Shown: positions 8,282-18,455, counted from the stretch's first letter. The stretch: 64,000 nucleotides of DNA from Enterobacter mori (GCF_025244905.1 NZ_CP104285.1:2356001-2420000), one strand, 5' to 3'. The notes: generated by a model from the sequence alone, not told the origin. Made by a program: numbers and translations.

Positions 8282-9651
8282 TATTCAGAGTCCGTTTTAT
8301 ATTTCAGCAGCAGCGAGACGGTAAACGCCACGCCGAACGCAATCATCATGCCGATAATATAGTTGAGCAGCGAGCTGGCCTGCACAATGGCCATTCCCGG
8401 AATAGCGGTCAGCCCAACGGCGGTCATGTAGACATGGACCGATACCACCCAGGCACCGCCCACCGCACCGCCAATCAGCGCGGCGATAAAGGGTTTTACA
8501 AAGCGCAGGTTGATACCAAAAATGGCCGCTTCGGTGATGCCCAGCATCGCAGAGAACGCCGAGGGTAAGGTAATGGCTTTGATTTTGGCATCTTTGGTCT
8601 TGAACCATACCGCCAGACAGGCACCGCCCTGCGCCACGTTTGCCATGGCCCAGATTGGCAGCAGGAAGTTAACGCCAATCGACGGGTTACCCAGCAGCCC
8701 GGCTTCGATGGCGTGGAAGCTGTGGTGAATACCGGTGATCACAATCACCGAATACAGCCCACCAAACAGCAGCCCGGCCAGCCAGCCCGCGTGTTCAATA
8801 AGCGTACTCAGGATAAAGGAGATGCCGTCGCCCAGCGCGCGCCCTGCCGGGCCGATAATTAACAGCGCAATAAAGCCGGAGATCACCACGGTCAGAAAAG
8901 GCGTCAAAATCAGATCCAGCGCGTCCGGGATCGCGCGGCGCAGGTTTTTCTCGACGATGCTCATAAACCAGACGGCCAGCAGCACCGGGAACACCGTGCC
9001 CTGATAGCCAATCATGGCAATCTCAAGCCCGAAGAAGTTCATGGTGTGGAAGCCGGACGCCACGCCCCAGGCGTTGGTCAGCGCCGGGTGCGTCAGGATC
9101 CCGCCCAGCGTGGCCCCCAGATAGGGGTTACCGCCAAACTCGCGTGCGGCGGTGAAGCCAATCAGGATAGGCAGGATGATAAACGCCGCCGAGCTGCACA
9201 TGTCCAGCATGATGTAGAGCGCGTTGTCCGCGTTAACCCAGCCGTAGGTTTTCACCATCCCGAGCAGCCCCATCAGCAGACCCGAGGCCACAATCGCCGG
9301 GATAATCGGCACAAAAATATTGGAGAGCAGACGCGCGATGCGCTGGAACGGGTTGAGCTTGCGCGCCGCGATATCCGCCGCTTCCGACTTGCTGGATTCA
9401 CCGATCCCCGCCGCCTGAATGAACGCCGCGTAAACCTTGTTGACCACGCCCGTGCCAAAAATTACCTGCATCTGCCCGGCGTTACGAAAACAGCCTTTTA
9501 CACCGTCGACCTTGCCGATAGCCTGCTGATCGGCAAGCGCGTCATCGACCAGTACCAGACGAAGACGCGTTGCACAGTGGGCGGCGCTGGCGATGTTTTC
9601 CTTGCCACCGAGCAGCGGAATAAGCTCACGGGCGATTTGATTAAAATCCAT
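8281..9651 (-). CDS. scrA: PTS sucrose-specific EIIBC component ScrA
   Basis: A 456-residue membrane permease of the glucose-superfamily PTS. The EIIB domain (about 1-85) has the phosphorylated cysteine (Cys26) in HCATRLRL. The EIIC domain (about 105-450) has about ten membrane helices, including the GITEAAIFG loop typical of the family. There is no EIIA domain, so it relies on EIIA-Glc (Crr). It imports sucrose as sucrose-6-phosphate, the substrate of ScrB encoded immediately downstream. A strong hairpin separates it from scrY. Confidence 0.95.
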   Translation of the reverse strand: MDFNQIARELIPLLGGKENIASAAHCATRLRLVLVDDALADQQAIGKVDGVKGCFRNAGQMQVIFGTGVVNKVYAAFIQAAGIGESSKSEAADIAARKLNPFQRIARLLSNIFVPIIPAIVASGLLMGLLGMVKTYGWVNADNALYIMLDMCSSAAFIILPILIGFTAAREFGGNPYLGATLGGILTHPALTNAWGVASGFHTMNFFGLEIAMIGYQGTVFPVLLAVWFMSIVEKNLRRAIPDALDLILTPFLTVVISGFIALLIIGPAGRALGDGISFILSTLIEHAGWLAGLLFGGLYSVIVITGIHHSFHAIEAGLLGNPSIGVNFLLPIWAMANVAQGGACLAVWFKTKDAKIKAITLPSAFSAMLGITEAAIFGINLRFVKPFIAALIGGAVGGAWVVSVHVYMTAVGLTAIPGMAIVQASSLLNYIIGMMIAFGVAFTVSLLLKYKTDSE

Positions 9652-9689
9652 AGATACCTCTGCCTGACTTCTTTTTTATGATGTGCGAA

Positions 9690-9712
9690 ACGCTCCCGCC
9701 AGGCGGGAGCGT
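9690..9712 (-). repeat. Strong hairpin between scrY and scrA
   Basis: ACGCTCCCGCC and GGCGGGAGCGT form an 11-bp perfect stem with a one-base centre (effectively a small loop), located just after the scrY stop and about 40 bp before scrA. No T-run follows closely. It could protect the scrY message from 3' decay or lower read-through into scrA. Confidence 0.6.
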
Positions 9713-9718
9713 GATGGG

Positions 9719-11248
<1,530 letters not shown>

Positions 11249-11278
11249 CTAAAAGAATTTATTAAAAGTGCTAAATTG

Positions 11279-11292
11279 CTAAACCGGTTTAG
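11279..11292 (-). promoter_or_regulatory. ScrR operator, scrY-proximal
   Basis: CTAAACCGGTTTAG is a perfect 14-bp palindrome of LacI-family type, 43 bp before the scrY start. It matches the half-site shared by the other two sites in this regulon. Confidence 0.8.
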
Positions 11293-11338
11293 GTTGCTGA
11301 TACTAAACCTGTGAAATTTAGATCGGCAACGTTTTTTG

Positions 11339-11352
11339 CTAAACCGATTTAG
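11339..11352 (-). promoter_or_regulatory. ScrR operator, scrY-distal
   Basis: CTAAACCGATTTAG differs by one base from the proximal operator. The two centres are 60 bp apart, close to an integral number of helical turns, which would permit looping by a tetrameric repressor. Confidence 0.75.
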
Positions 11353-11356
11353 TTTG

Positions 11357-11372
11357 TGTGATCGAGGCGACA
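11357..11372 (-). promoter_or_regulatory. Possible CRP site upstream of scrY
   Basis: TGTGA-N6-CGACA at 11357-11372 has one perfect and one partial (3/5) half-site. It lies just upstream of the distal ScrR operator relative to scrY. scr operons are known to need cAMP-CRP; this particular site is a weak match. Confidence 0.3.
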
Positions 11373-11377
11373 ATTCA

Positions 11378-11395
11378 GGCCGCCGACGGGCGGCC
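11378..11395 (-). terminator. Hairpin after scrK
   Basis: GGCCGCC/GGCGGCC stem 14 bp after the scrK stop. No T-run follows, so it may be a partial attenuator between scrK and scrY rather than a full terminator. Confidence 0.4.
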
Positions 11396-11408
11396 ATGGG
11401 AGGGGAAA

Positions 11409-12299
11409 TTACAGATCGTGATGGTAAGGCAGCGCGGTCATTGCGCCTTTCGCCGTCGTGGCTAACGCGCCGCAGCGCTGCGCGAGTCCGATAACCGGGA
11501 CAAGTTCCTGACCGGCGGCCAGCCCGTAGAGAAGACCGGCCACGAAGGCATCGCCTGCACCGGTCGTATCGACGCACTCCACGGAGGTTGCCGGATAGTG
11601 TTTCACGGCGCCATCATGCCAGGCGATAACGCCCTCTTTACCCAGCGTGACCAGCACCAGACGGGCCGGGCAGCGGCGCATGAGTGACTCCAGCCCGGTT
11701 TTTACCTGGGCGTCGTGAGTTAAAAACGTCAGTTCCTCAACGGAGAGTTTGACCACGTCTGCGTGCTGCAAAGCCAGTTCGAGGCAGCGGCGAAGTTCGT
11801 TCTCATCAGCCCAGAGATCCGGGCGAATATTGGGGTCGAAACTGACGTAACCGTCCGCTGCTCTGATTGAGGCCATCGCCTGAAACGCCGCAGAGCGGCT
11901 CGGTTCTGCGCTTAAGGCGATGGAACAAACGTGCAGCCACTCGCCGTCGCTGAACGACGGCAGATCGGCGGGTTCCAGAAACAAATCGGCGCTCGGGCGC
12001 ACCATAAAGGTAAATGAGCGTTCGCCATGGTCATCCAGATCGACAACCACCGTGGAGGTGCGATGCGACGGGTCAAGGCGCATCTGCTGCACCTCAACCT
12101 GCTCATCAGCTAATATCTGATACATAAATCGGCCAAAAGGATCGTCGCCCACTCTGCCGATAAACGCGCTGTTTCCCCCCAGCCGCGCAACACCAACCGC
12201 CACGTTTGCCGGTGCGCCGCCGGGGCATTGCAGTAACCTGCCTTCCCCATCTGGCAGGAGATCCACGACGGCATCACCAAGAACCCAGATCTTTTTCAT
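11409..12299 (-). CDS. scrK: Fructokinase ScrK
   Basis: A 296-residue PfkB/ribokinase-family sugar kinase that phosphorylates the fructose released by ScrB to fructose-6-phosphate. The family signatures are visible: CPGGAPANVAVGVARLGG near the N-terminus and DTTGAGDAFVAGLL near the C-terminus, the latter with the catalytic Asp of GAGD. It closely follows Klebsiella ScrK. ATG 12299 (MKKIWVLGDAVVDLLPDG) is chosen over 12320 because GAGG stands just before it and homologues start here. It has its own promoter/operator and is the first gene of the scrKYABR set. Confidence 0.93.
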   Translation of the reverse strand: MKKIWVLGDAVVDLLPDGEGRLLQCPGGAPANVAVGVARLGGNSAFIGRVGDDPFGRFMYQILADEQVEVQQMRLDPSHRTSTVVVDLDDHGERSFTFMVRPSADLFLEPADLPSFSDGEWLHVCSIALSAEPSRSAAFQAMASIRAADGYVSFDPNIRPDLWADENELRRCLELALQHADVVKLSVEELTFLTHDAQVKTGLESLMRRCPARLVLVTLGKEGVIAWHDGAVKHYPATSVECVDTTGAGDAFVAGLLYGLAAGQELVPVIGLAQRCGALATTAKGAMTALPYHHDL

Positions 12300-12322
12300 G
12301 TCATCCTCTTTGCTAAACAATG

Positions 12323-12336
12323 TTAAACCGTTTTAG
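12323..12336 (-). promoter_or_regulatory. ScrR operator of scrK
   Basis: TTAAACCGTTTTAG, a near-palindrome matching the two scrY operators, lies 24 bp upstream of the scrK ATG, where bound repressor would block transcription start. Confidence 0.7.
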
Positions 12337-12399
12337 CTATTTAAGCACAGCCTGGCATGAGGGGGAAATAGCCGAGGAGGAATTGTATGGAATGCGTGA

Positions 12400-13611
12400 T
12401 CAACGCGTCATATGCGGCCAATTAATATCAGACACGCCATTCAGCTGTGGGCGGGCAAACAAAAAGCCCTGAAAACGGCGTATTCCGGCAGACTCAAGCC
12501 AGAACCACTCTTCGAGCTTCTCGATGCCTTCAGCCACCAGGGAAATTTCAAGGTCGGTACAGCAGCTAATGATTGAGCGCACAATCGCCTGCTTCGGACC
12601 GCTCAGGTGAATATTGCTGACAATCTCCCGGTCGATTTTAATCTTATCCGGCTGGAACCGGGTCAGCAGAGAAAGTCCGGCATAGCCAGAGCCAAAATCG
12701 TCGATGGCCAGACCAATCCCTTCTGCACGCAGCTGTTTAATGGCGCTGTTAAACTTATTGAAACCGGAAATCATCTCGTTTTCGGTCACTTCGATGATGA
12801 CCTGTTCAGGCTGTAAACCGTACCTGTAAATCTGTTCAACCAGAAACTCAACCGCGCCAGGCACATTCACCAGCGACATTGGCAGCAGGTTCACTGCAAT
12901 TTTGTGACTCCCGATCCTCAGTTTTTCGGCCAGCGCAAAGGCATAGGCTTTGGTTTGCAGATCGACCTCGTAAATCTTATCCGGATCGAGAGCATTGAAG
13001 AAATGCTCCGGGCTTCCGCCGTCATTTCCGCGAATCAGCGCTTCAAAAGAGCTAATTTTGCCTTCCGAGGGCTCGACAATCGGCTGAAGGGCAAACTGGC
13101 AGGGTTGATCGGCAAACAGCCCCAGGGCGGGACTAAAAGAGGTGCTCTCGCGGGAAAGCGTCCATTTCTCCGGTTCGTAGTGTGAGCCAGACGATGTCGA
13201 TTTATTGCCGGTGATAAACGACTGGATAAATTTGAACACCCGATCGTCAGATGTCAGATAACTCTCGAGCTTGCTGTAATGCAGAACCGATTCCAGAACC
13301 TCTTTCTGCGACTGGATTTGCAGATCAAACAGCAGCATACCGACGTTGTCGAAACGTCGGCGCGGACCGTAATCACGCATGAGCTCCACCACGCCTGCAT
13401 GCCGTTTATCTTCACGGATCTTATGGAAGAGTTTCACCACGCTCTCCTCCTTCCCTTCGAGGATTTGCAGAATTTCGCTTCCGTTTGAGAGAAGAATACC
13501 GGTGATGTTCTCCCCCGTATTACGGATCCTGGCCTTTTCAACCAGCGCGCTGAGCTCCGCAGAGCTGCAGGATAAATTCAACTGGCTTCGATAAATAAGG
13601 GTAGTAAGCAC
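12400..13611 (-). CDS. BLUF-EAL light-regulated c-di-GMP phosphodiesterase (BlrP1-like)
   Basis: A 403-residue soluble photoreceptor. The BLUF domain (about 1-95) binds FAD and keeps the photocycle residues Tyr7 (in LIYRS), Asn31 and Gln49, plus Met92. The EAL domain (about 165-400) has a complete active site: EALIR (Glu190), Asn241, Glu274, DDFG (304-307), Lys325 and AEG (Glu361). It closely resembles Klebsiella BlrP1, a blue-light-activated dimeric phosphodiesterase that hydrolyses c-di-GMP; the E. coli relative BluF (YcgF) has a degenerate EAL. It should lower c-di-GMP in blue light. It is a single gene flanked by scrK and a hydrolase gene, 86 bp from the latter. Confidence 0.92.
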   Translation of the reverse strand: MLTTLIYRSQLNLSCSSAELSALVEKARIRNTGENITGILLSNGSEILQILEGKEESVVKLFHKIREDKRHAGVVELMRDYGPRRRFDNVGMLLFDLQIQSQKEVLESVLHYSKLESYLTSDDRVFKFIQSFITGNKSTSSGSHYEPEKWTLSRESTSFSPALGLFADQPCQFALQPIVEPSEGKISSFEALIRGNDGGSPEHFFNALDPDKIYEVDLQTKAYAFALAEKLRIGSHKIAVNLLPMSLVNVPGAVEFLVEQIYRYGLQPEQVIIEVTENEMISGFNKFNSAIKQLRAEGIGLAIDDFGSGYAGLSLLTRFQPDKIKIDREIVSNIHLSGPKQAIVRSIISCCTDLEISLVAEGIEKLEEWFWLESAGIRRFQGFLFARPQLNGVSDINWPHMTR

Positions 13612-13698
13612 AGAATCGGGTCCGAATTTGAGGTAAACGTCTGGAAGTTATTGTTTAACATACTTCCCCCTTGCGGCCTAATTTATTCATTAAACCAA

Positions 13699-15174
13699 TT
13701 AATGCCCGTCGATGCGCCTGTTAATCCGCTCCTGCATGTAGTCGTAAAATGGATTCGACGTGACACGCATGAGCGCATCCTTCCCAACGCTAAGAACCGA
13801 AGTCTCACCCCACAGCGCAATGGTCCCCAGGCTGATGCCATAGCGGTTTTTGACCTCCGGATGACGGCCATACAGGTCATCTTCGGGAGGAAACGGGATG
13901 GCCACATGCGAGAGAGAATAGACCTCTTGTGGATACGAAGTGGAAAGCGGAACGACCGTTTCACGCGTACTCTCTGCAGGCGTAATCTTAGCAACCGTGT
14001 CATTACTGTTTGTCCTGCGGTTGGTTACCACAGTGACACTGTAACGTCTTTTTGCCACAGGCAGGAGATCGGCAAGCGCTGTCCATGAGGAGGGTTTAAA
14101 CAACGGGCGGAAACTTGCCGCCTGGTTGATATCAAATACCACCAGTTCACTGCCGTTTGCCGGAAGCTGGTCAAACAGCTCCGTCACCACCGCCCGTGTA
14201 CTGACCGTAGAATCCATGATGGACTGAAACGCAATCGCAGGCGCGAGCTGGGCGAGGCGGTGGTTCTGTGCATCGTGGCTAAGCTGCTGCTGCAACGCCT
14301 GCGTCAGTAACCACGACTGTCGCGCCGCATTTACCGGAAACGAATTATATTTGTAAGGGTTATATTCTGGGGCAATGTTGAGCCACGCGGCTTTGGCAAA
14401 TGCCGGTAACATCGCGGGTAACCCGGCGAATCCGGCAAAACGGGCGAATGCCGTGACGCCAATCATGGGTGACAGCAGAACCAGTTGCTGAGGTTTACGC
14501 AACGTCGGGGCGTCGAGCGCATCAAGGGCATACTTCATGGCCAGTGCCCCGCCGTTGGAATACCCCACCAGGTGCAGCGGCACCGCATCACCCGCCAGAC
14601 GCGTCGCTTCACGTACGGCAAGCCGGGTTGCCGCCAGCCACATCTCCCAGTCGACATCCGTTAACGCACCGGGCGCGGTGCCATGACCGGGCAGGCGCGG
14701 AACGACGGCGACAAAGCCGTGCTGCTGATAGTTAACTGCAAGGTGTTTTACGCTGTAAGGCGAATCCGTCAGTCCGTGGAGCAGCACCACCGCCCCGCGC
14801 GGCTTCCCTTCCGGCATCAGCACAAATGAACGGTTGGCATCGGGTGAAAACTGTCCGGGCCACACCAGGCTCTGGCGGTTGTAGCGATTGAGGGGGGTCT
14901 GCTCTTCTGCTTCCGTTGTGGCCGTCACCTCTTTTTCAAGCGCGTTGAAAATGGCGTTTTCGCGGGCCAGGTACTGGGCGAAATTTGCCTTGTCCATCTC
15001 TTGTACAGACATTTCATCCGCGCGCCAGGTGTGCCAGCGGTGGAGTTCCGGGCCCTGCTGCGAGAGATAAACCCGCACGGCGAGCAGTACAAACAGAATA
15101 ATCCCCAATACCAGGATACATTTCTTTGCGAACGCGATCAGCCGCACGCTGACACGCCAGGGCCAATTCGCCAT
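13699..15174 (-). CDS. Membrane-anchored alpha/beta hydrolase
   Basis: A 491-residue protein with one N-terminal membrane anchor (about residues 16-36) and a long catalytic part of alpha/beta-hydrolase type. HGLTDSPYS (133-141) supplies the oxyanion region, and GYSNG has nucleophile Ser206; the region PRLPGHGTAPG is typical of serine aminopeptidase/monoacylglycerol lipase-like members. The C-terminal 150 residues are less conserved to my eye. ATG 15174 is preceded by AAGGA; an upstream in-frame start at 15216 has no such site. Substrate is unknown; esterase or lipase activity at the inner membrane is the safe inference. It is monocistronic as far as visible. Confidence 0.75.
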   Translation of the reverse strand: MANWPWRVSVRLIAFAKKCILVLGIILFVLLAVRVYLSQQGPELHRWHTWRADEMSVQEMDKANFAQYLARENAIFNALEKEVTATTEAEEQTPLNRYNRQSLVWPGQFSPDANRSFVLMPEGKPRGAVVLLHGLTDSPYSVKHLAVNYQQHGFVAVVPRLPGHGTAPGALTDVDWEMWLAATRLAVREATRLAGDAVPLHLVGYSNGGALAMKYALDALDAPTLRKPQQLVLLSPMIGVTAFARFAGFAGLPAMLPAFAKAAWLNIAPEYNPYKYNSFPVNAARQSWLLTQALQQQLSHDAQNHRLAQLAPAIAFQSIMDSTVSTRAVVTELFDQLPANGSELVVFDINQAASFRPLFKPSSWTALADLLPVAKRRYSVTVVTNRRTNSNDTVAKITPAESTRETVVPLSTSYPQEVYSLSHVAIPFPPEDDLYGRHPEVKNRYGISLGTIALWGETSVLSVGKDALMRVTSNPFYDYMQERINRRIDGH

Positions 15175-15270
15175 GCCGATTTTCCTTTCCAGCTCAGTGT
15201 CCTTCAATCTTAACAAAAATGTGAGGTCACTGACGTATTCACCAAAATCATTCTTCTCCGCTTCGGCCTA

Positions 15271-15307
15271 TGCACCAAAAGTGAACTACGCTGCACAAAT
15301 GTTGATC
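15271..15307 (+). promoter_or_regulatory. Possible NtrC enhancer sites upstream of the ddp promoter
   Basis: Two degenerate NtrC-like sites begin TGCACCAAAAGTG (15271) and TGCACAAATGTTG (15292). They are 21 bp apart, i.e. two helical turns, and about 95-120 bp upstream of the expected sigma-54 start. Each has one good half-site (TGCAC) and a weak second half. E. coli ddp is known to be part of the NtrC response. Confidence 0.4.
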
Positions 15308-15369
15308 ATTAGTTAAATAAATATTGCATTAACTTTGCTGCATAGCGGGTTTTACCCCCACTGTGAACA

Positions 15370-15385
15370 TGGCACGCGTCCTGCA
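15370..15385 (+). promoter_or_regulatory. Sigma-54 promoter of the rpiR-type/ddp operon
   Basis: TGGCACG-N4-CTGCA matches the RpoN consensus TGGCACG-N4-TTGCA with one change, and the invariant GG-N10-GC spacing is exact. Transcription would start near 15396, about 45 bp before the regulator ATG. Confidence 0.8.
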
Positions 15386-15441
15386 TTGTTAATCAGGTAA
15401 CAAAATATCGGCAATTGACAGCCAGTTAACAGCGAGGCGGT

Positions 15442-16296
15442 ATGACGACACAACCCGAAGTGCTGAGCCGTATCGAAGCGACCTTCAGTCAGCTCACGCC
15501 AAGCGAAAAGCGAGTGGCGAGCTGGATGCTGGCGCACGCCGCGCAGATCCCCTTTGAAACGGCAGAAAGCGTGGCGCTGATTACCGGGACCAGCGGGATC
15601 ACCGTCGGGCGTTTCCTGCGCAAGCTGGGCTACCGCAATCTTGACGATGCCAAAAAAAGCCTGCGCGACCCTTATCAGCCCTGGGGCATGAACGAGCGCC
15701 TTGACTCGTGGCAGCAGCAGCAACCGCTGTCGGACCGCGTTCAGCATTCGCTTTCACTGGAAATCGACGCGATTACGCAGGTATACCAGCTGGCGCAAAG
15801 CGAGGTCTTCAGACAGGTAGTCCATCAGCTTGCCCGTGCAGACGCGGTATTTGTGCTGGGTATTCAGTCAACGCGCGGGATCGCCAATGCATTCTTCAGC
15901 CATCTGGAATATCTGCGCCCGCGCGTGAGCTACTCAGAAGGGTTATCTGGCAGTTGGGTGGAGTCCCTGAACTCCGGGTTTGCGAACCCCTATGTGGTGC
16001 TGACCGATACCCGTGCCTACTCCGCTATCGCCCGTCAGTACTGTCGCGTCGCGAGTGAAAAAGGCATTCCGATGGCGCTCATTACCGATATCTGGTGTCC
16101 ATGGGCGCGGGATTACCCCATCGATTTGCTGCAGGTGAAAACCGATACCGGGCACTTCTGGGATTCACTTGCCCCCGTCAGTTGCCTGTTCAACCTGCTG
16201 CTCTCGGGCGTAGTGGAAGCACTGGGTGAAGCGCTGCCGGAACGCCTCGCGGTAAACCGTCAGCTACAACAAGAGTTTGGTCAATTCGAACGCTAA
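15442..16296 (+). CDS. MurR/RpiR-family transcriptional regulator
   Basis: A 284-residue regulator with the RpiR N-terminal helix-turn-helix (about 1-77; LTPSEKRVASWML, ITGTSGITVGRFLRKLGY) and a SIS sugar-isomerase-type effector domain (about 120-260). Family members usually sense phosphosugars or amino sugars, for example MurR with MurNAc-6-phosphate. It stands 12 bp upstream of ddpX on the same strand and downstream of the sigma-54 promoter, so it is likely co-transcribed with and controls ddp. E. coli K-12 ddp has no such gene as I remember it. The effector may be a cell-wall fragment (inference). Confidence 0.85.
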   Translation: MTTQPEVLSRIEATFSQLTPSEKRVASWMLAHAAQIPFETAESVALITGTSGITVGRFLRKLGYRNLDDAKKSLRDPYQPWGMNERLDSWQQQQPLSDRVQHSLSLEIDAITQVYQLAQSEVFRQVVHQLARADAVFVLGIQSTRGIANAFFSHLEYLRPRVSYSEGLSGSWVESLNSGFANPYVVLTDTRAYSAIARQYCRVASEKGIPMALITDIWCPWARDYPIDLLQVKTDTGHFWDSLAPVSCLFNLLLSGVVEALGEALPERLAVNRQLQQEFGQFER

Positions 16297-16308
16297 AGGA
16301 GTGGATCA

Positions 16309-16884
16309 ATGTCCGACGAGTATCAACTGGTTGATGTGGCGAAGACGTTTCCCGCGCTGCATATCGATCTTAAATACGCCACCGCTGACAACATCACCGG
16401 CAGGCCGATTTATCAGGAAGCGCGGTGCTTGCTGCATACCGATGCGGCTACCGCGTTAGCGAAATCAATCGGTATTGCTACCCTGGCAGGACTGAAACTG
16501 GTGGTCTATGACGCCTACCGCCCACAAGAAGCTCAGGCGCAGCTGTGGGATGCCTGTCCGAACCCGGAATACGTGGTTGATGTGGCCATTGGCTCGAACC
16601 ACAGCCGGGGGACCGCCATCGACGTCACCTTGATGGATGAACGGGGTAACGTGCTGGATATGGGCGCCGGGTTTGACGAAATGCACGACCGCTCGCATCC
16701 GTATCACCCTTCCGTACCGCCGCAGGCACAGCGCAACCGCCTGCTGCTCAACGCCATTATGTTTGGCGGCGGATTCGTGGGCATCAGCAGCGAATGGTGG
16801 CATTTCGAGCTGCCAAACGCCGCGGGCTACCCGCTGTTAGACGATCAATTCCCCTGTTTTTCGACCACACACGCTGCACGTTAA
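16309..16884 (+). CDS. ddpX: D-alanyl-D-alanine dipeptidase DdpX
   Basis: A 191-residue zinc dipeptidase of the VanX/DdpX family. Zinc ligands and catalytic residues can be placed: Arg71 in DAYRP, His98 and Asp105 in GSNHSRGTAIDVT, and Glu162 and His165 in SEWWHFE. It lacks a signal peptide and works in the cytosol, hydrolysing D-Ala-D-Ala that the DdpABCDF transporter imports during wall turnover, so that D-Ala can serve as a nitrogen or carbon source. AAAGGAG precedes the ATG. The match to E. coli DdpX is close along the length. Confidence 0.94.
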   Translation: MSDEYQLVDVAKTFPALHIDLKYATADNITGRPIYQEARCLLHTDAATALAKSIGIATLAGLKLVVYDAYRPQEAQAQLWDACPNPEYVVDVAIGSNHSRGTAIDVTLMDERGNVLDMGAGFDEMHDRSHPYHPSVPPQAQRNRLLLNAIMFGGGFVGISSEWWHFELPNAAGYPLLDDQFPCFSTTHAAR

Positions 16885-16899
16885 TACTGGAGCCCGGCC

Positions 16900-18432
16900 A
16901 TGAAAAAAACGCTTCTGACCACGCTGATCGCCGCTACGCTGGCGTTAACTTCTACCGCTGCACTGGCAGCCGTCCCCAAAGATATGCTGGTGATTGGCAA
17001 GGCGGCCGACCCGCAAACTCTCGACCCGGCGGTGACGATTGATAACAACGACTGGACGGTCACCTACCCGTCCTACCAACGTCTGGTGAAGTACAAGCCG
17101 GGCACGACCGAGGTAGAAGGCGATCTGTCGACGGGCTGGAAAGCGTCCGACGACCAGAGAGAGTGGACATTTACCCTGACGGACAACGCCCGATTCTCCG
17201 ACGGTACGCCGGTCACCGCCGAGGCGGTCAAGCTATCCTTCGAACGCCTGCTTAAAATCGGTCAGGGTCCGTCGGAAGCTTTCCCGAAAGATCTCAAGAT
17301 TGATGCGGTCGATGCGCACACGGTGAAATTTACCCTCAGTCAGCCGTTTGCCCCGTTCCTCTATACGCTGGCGAACGACGGTGCCTCCATCATTAACCCG
17401 GCAGCCCTGAAAGCCAATGCCGCCGACGATGCACGCGGTTTTCTGGCACAGAACACGGCGGGATCTGGCCCGTTTATGCTGAAAAGCTGGCAGAAAGGCC
17501 AGCAGCTGGTGCTGGTACCGAACCCACACTGGCAGGGCAACAAGCCGCACTTTAAGCGCGTGTCAGTGAAGATCATTGGCGAGAGCGCATCGCGCCGCCT
17601 GCAGCTTTCCCGTGGCGATCTGGACATCGCCGATGCTCTGCCGGTGGATCAGCTTTCCGCCCTCAAGCAGGAAGGCAAAGTGACCGTCGCGGAATACCCG
17701 TCCCTGCGCGTGACCTATCTCTATCTTAACAACAGCAAAGCGCCGATGAACCAGGCTGATTTACGCCGGGCAGTCTCCTGGGCGACGGACTATCAGGGGA
17801 TGGTGAAAGGTATTCTGAGCGGCAACGGCAAACAGATGCGCGGCCCGATCCCGGACGGCATGTGGGGCTATGACGCCACCGCCATGCAGTACAGCTTTGA
17901 CGAGGCCAAAGCCAAAGCGGCGCTGGAAAAAGTGAAAGATAAACCCGCCAGCCTGACGTTCCTCTATTCCGACAACGATCCGAACTGGGAGCCGATTGCC
18001 CTCTCCACCCAGGCGAGCCTCGGCAAGCTCGGGATTAACGTCAAGCTGGAGAAACTGGCCAACGCCACCATGCGCGACCGCGTGGGCAAAGGCGATTACG
18101 ACATTGCCATCGGCAACTGGAGCCCGGACTTTGCCGACCCGTATATGTTCATGAACTACTGGTTCGAATCGGACAAGAAAGGGCTGCCGGGCAACCGCTC
18201 GTTCTATGAGAACAAAGAGGTCGATGCCCTGCTTCAGGCGGCGCTGAAAACCACTGACCAGGCCGAGCGCACCAAAGATTACCAGCAGGCGCAAAACGTG
18301 GTGATTGACGAGGCGGCCTACGTTTATCTGTTCCAGAAAAACTACCAGCTGGCGATGAACAAAGAGGTCAAAGGCTTCACCTTTAATCCGATGCTTGAGC
18401 AGGTGTTCAACATCGCCACCATGAGCAAGTAG
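16900..18432 (+). CDS. ddpA: D-Ala-D-Ala ABC transporter substrate-binding protein DdpA
   Basis: A 510-residue periplasmic binding protein of the DppA/OppA class (SBP_bac_5). The signal peptide covers about residues 1-23 (MKKTLLTTLIAATLALTS.. ending ALA). The family features ADPQTLDPAVTIDNNDW near the N-terminus and the FSDGTPVTAEAVK region are clear. It captures D-Ala-D-Ala or related short peptides for DdpBC. It starts 15 bp after ddpX with CTGGAG as ribosome site. Length agrees with E. coli DdpA (516). Confidence 0.92.
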   Translation: MKKTLLTTLIAATLALTSTAALAAVPKDMLVIGKAADPQTLDPAVTIDNNDWTVTYPSYQRLVKYKPGTTEVEGDLSTGWKASDDQREWTFTLTDNARFSDGTPVTAEAVKLSFERLLKIGQGPSEAFPKDLKIDAVDAHTVKFTLSQPFAPFLYTLANDGASIINPAALKANAADDARGFLAQNTAGSGPFMLKSWQKGQQLVLVPNPHWQGNKPHFKRVSVKIIGESASRRLQLSRGDLDIADALPVDQLSALKQEGKVTVAEYPSLRVTYLYLNNSKAPMNQADLRRAVSWATDYQGMVKGILSGNGKQMRGPIPDGMWGYDATAMQYSFDEAKAKAALEKVKDKPASLTFLYSDNDPNWEPIALSTQASLGKLGINVKLEKLANATMRDRVGKGDYDIAIGNWSPDFADPYMFMNYWFESDKKGLPGNRSFYENKEVDALLQAALKTTDQAERTKDYQQAQNVVIDEAAYVYLFQKNYQLAMNKEVKGFTFNPMLEQVFNIATMSK

Positions 18433-18455
18433 CGGCTCTCGCCGGGGGAAAATGT

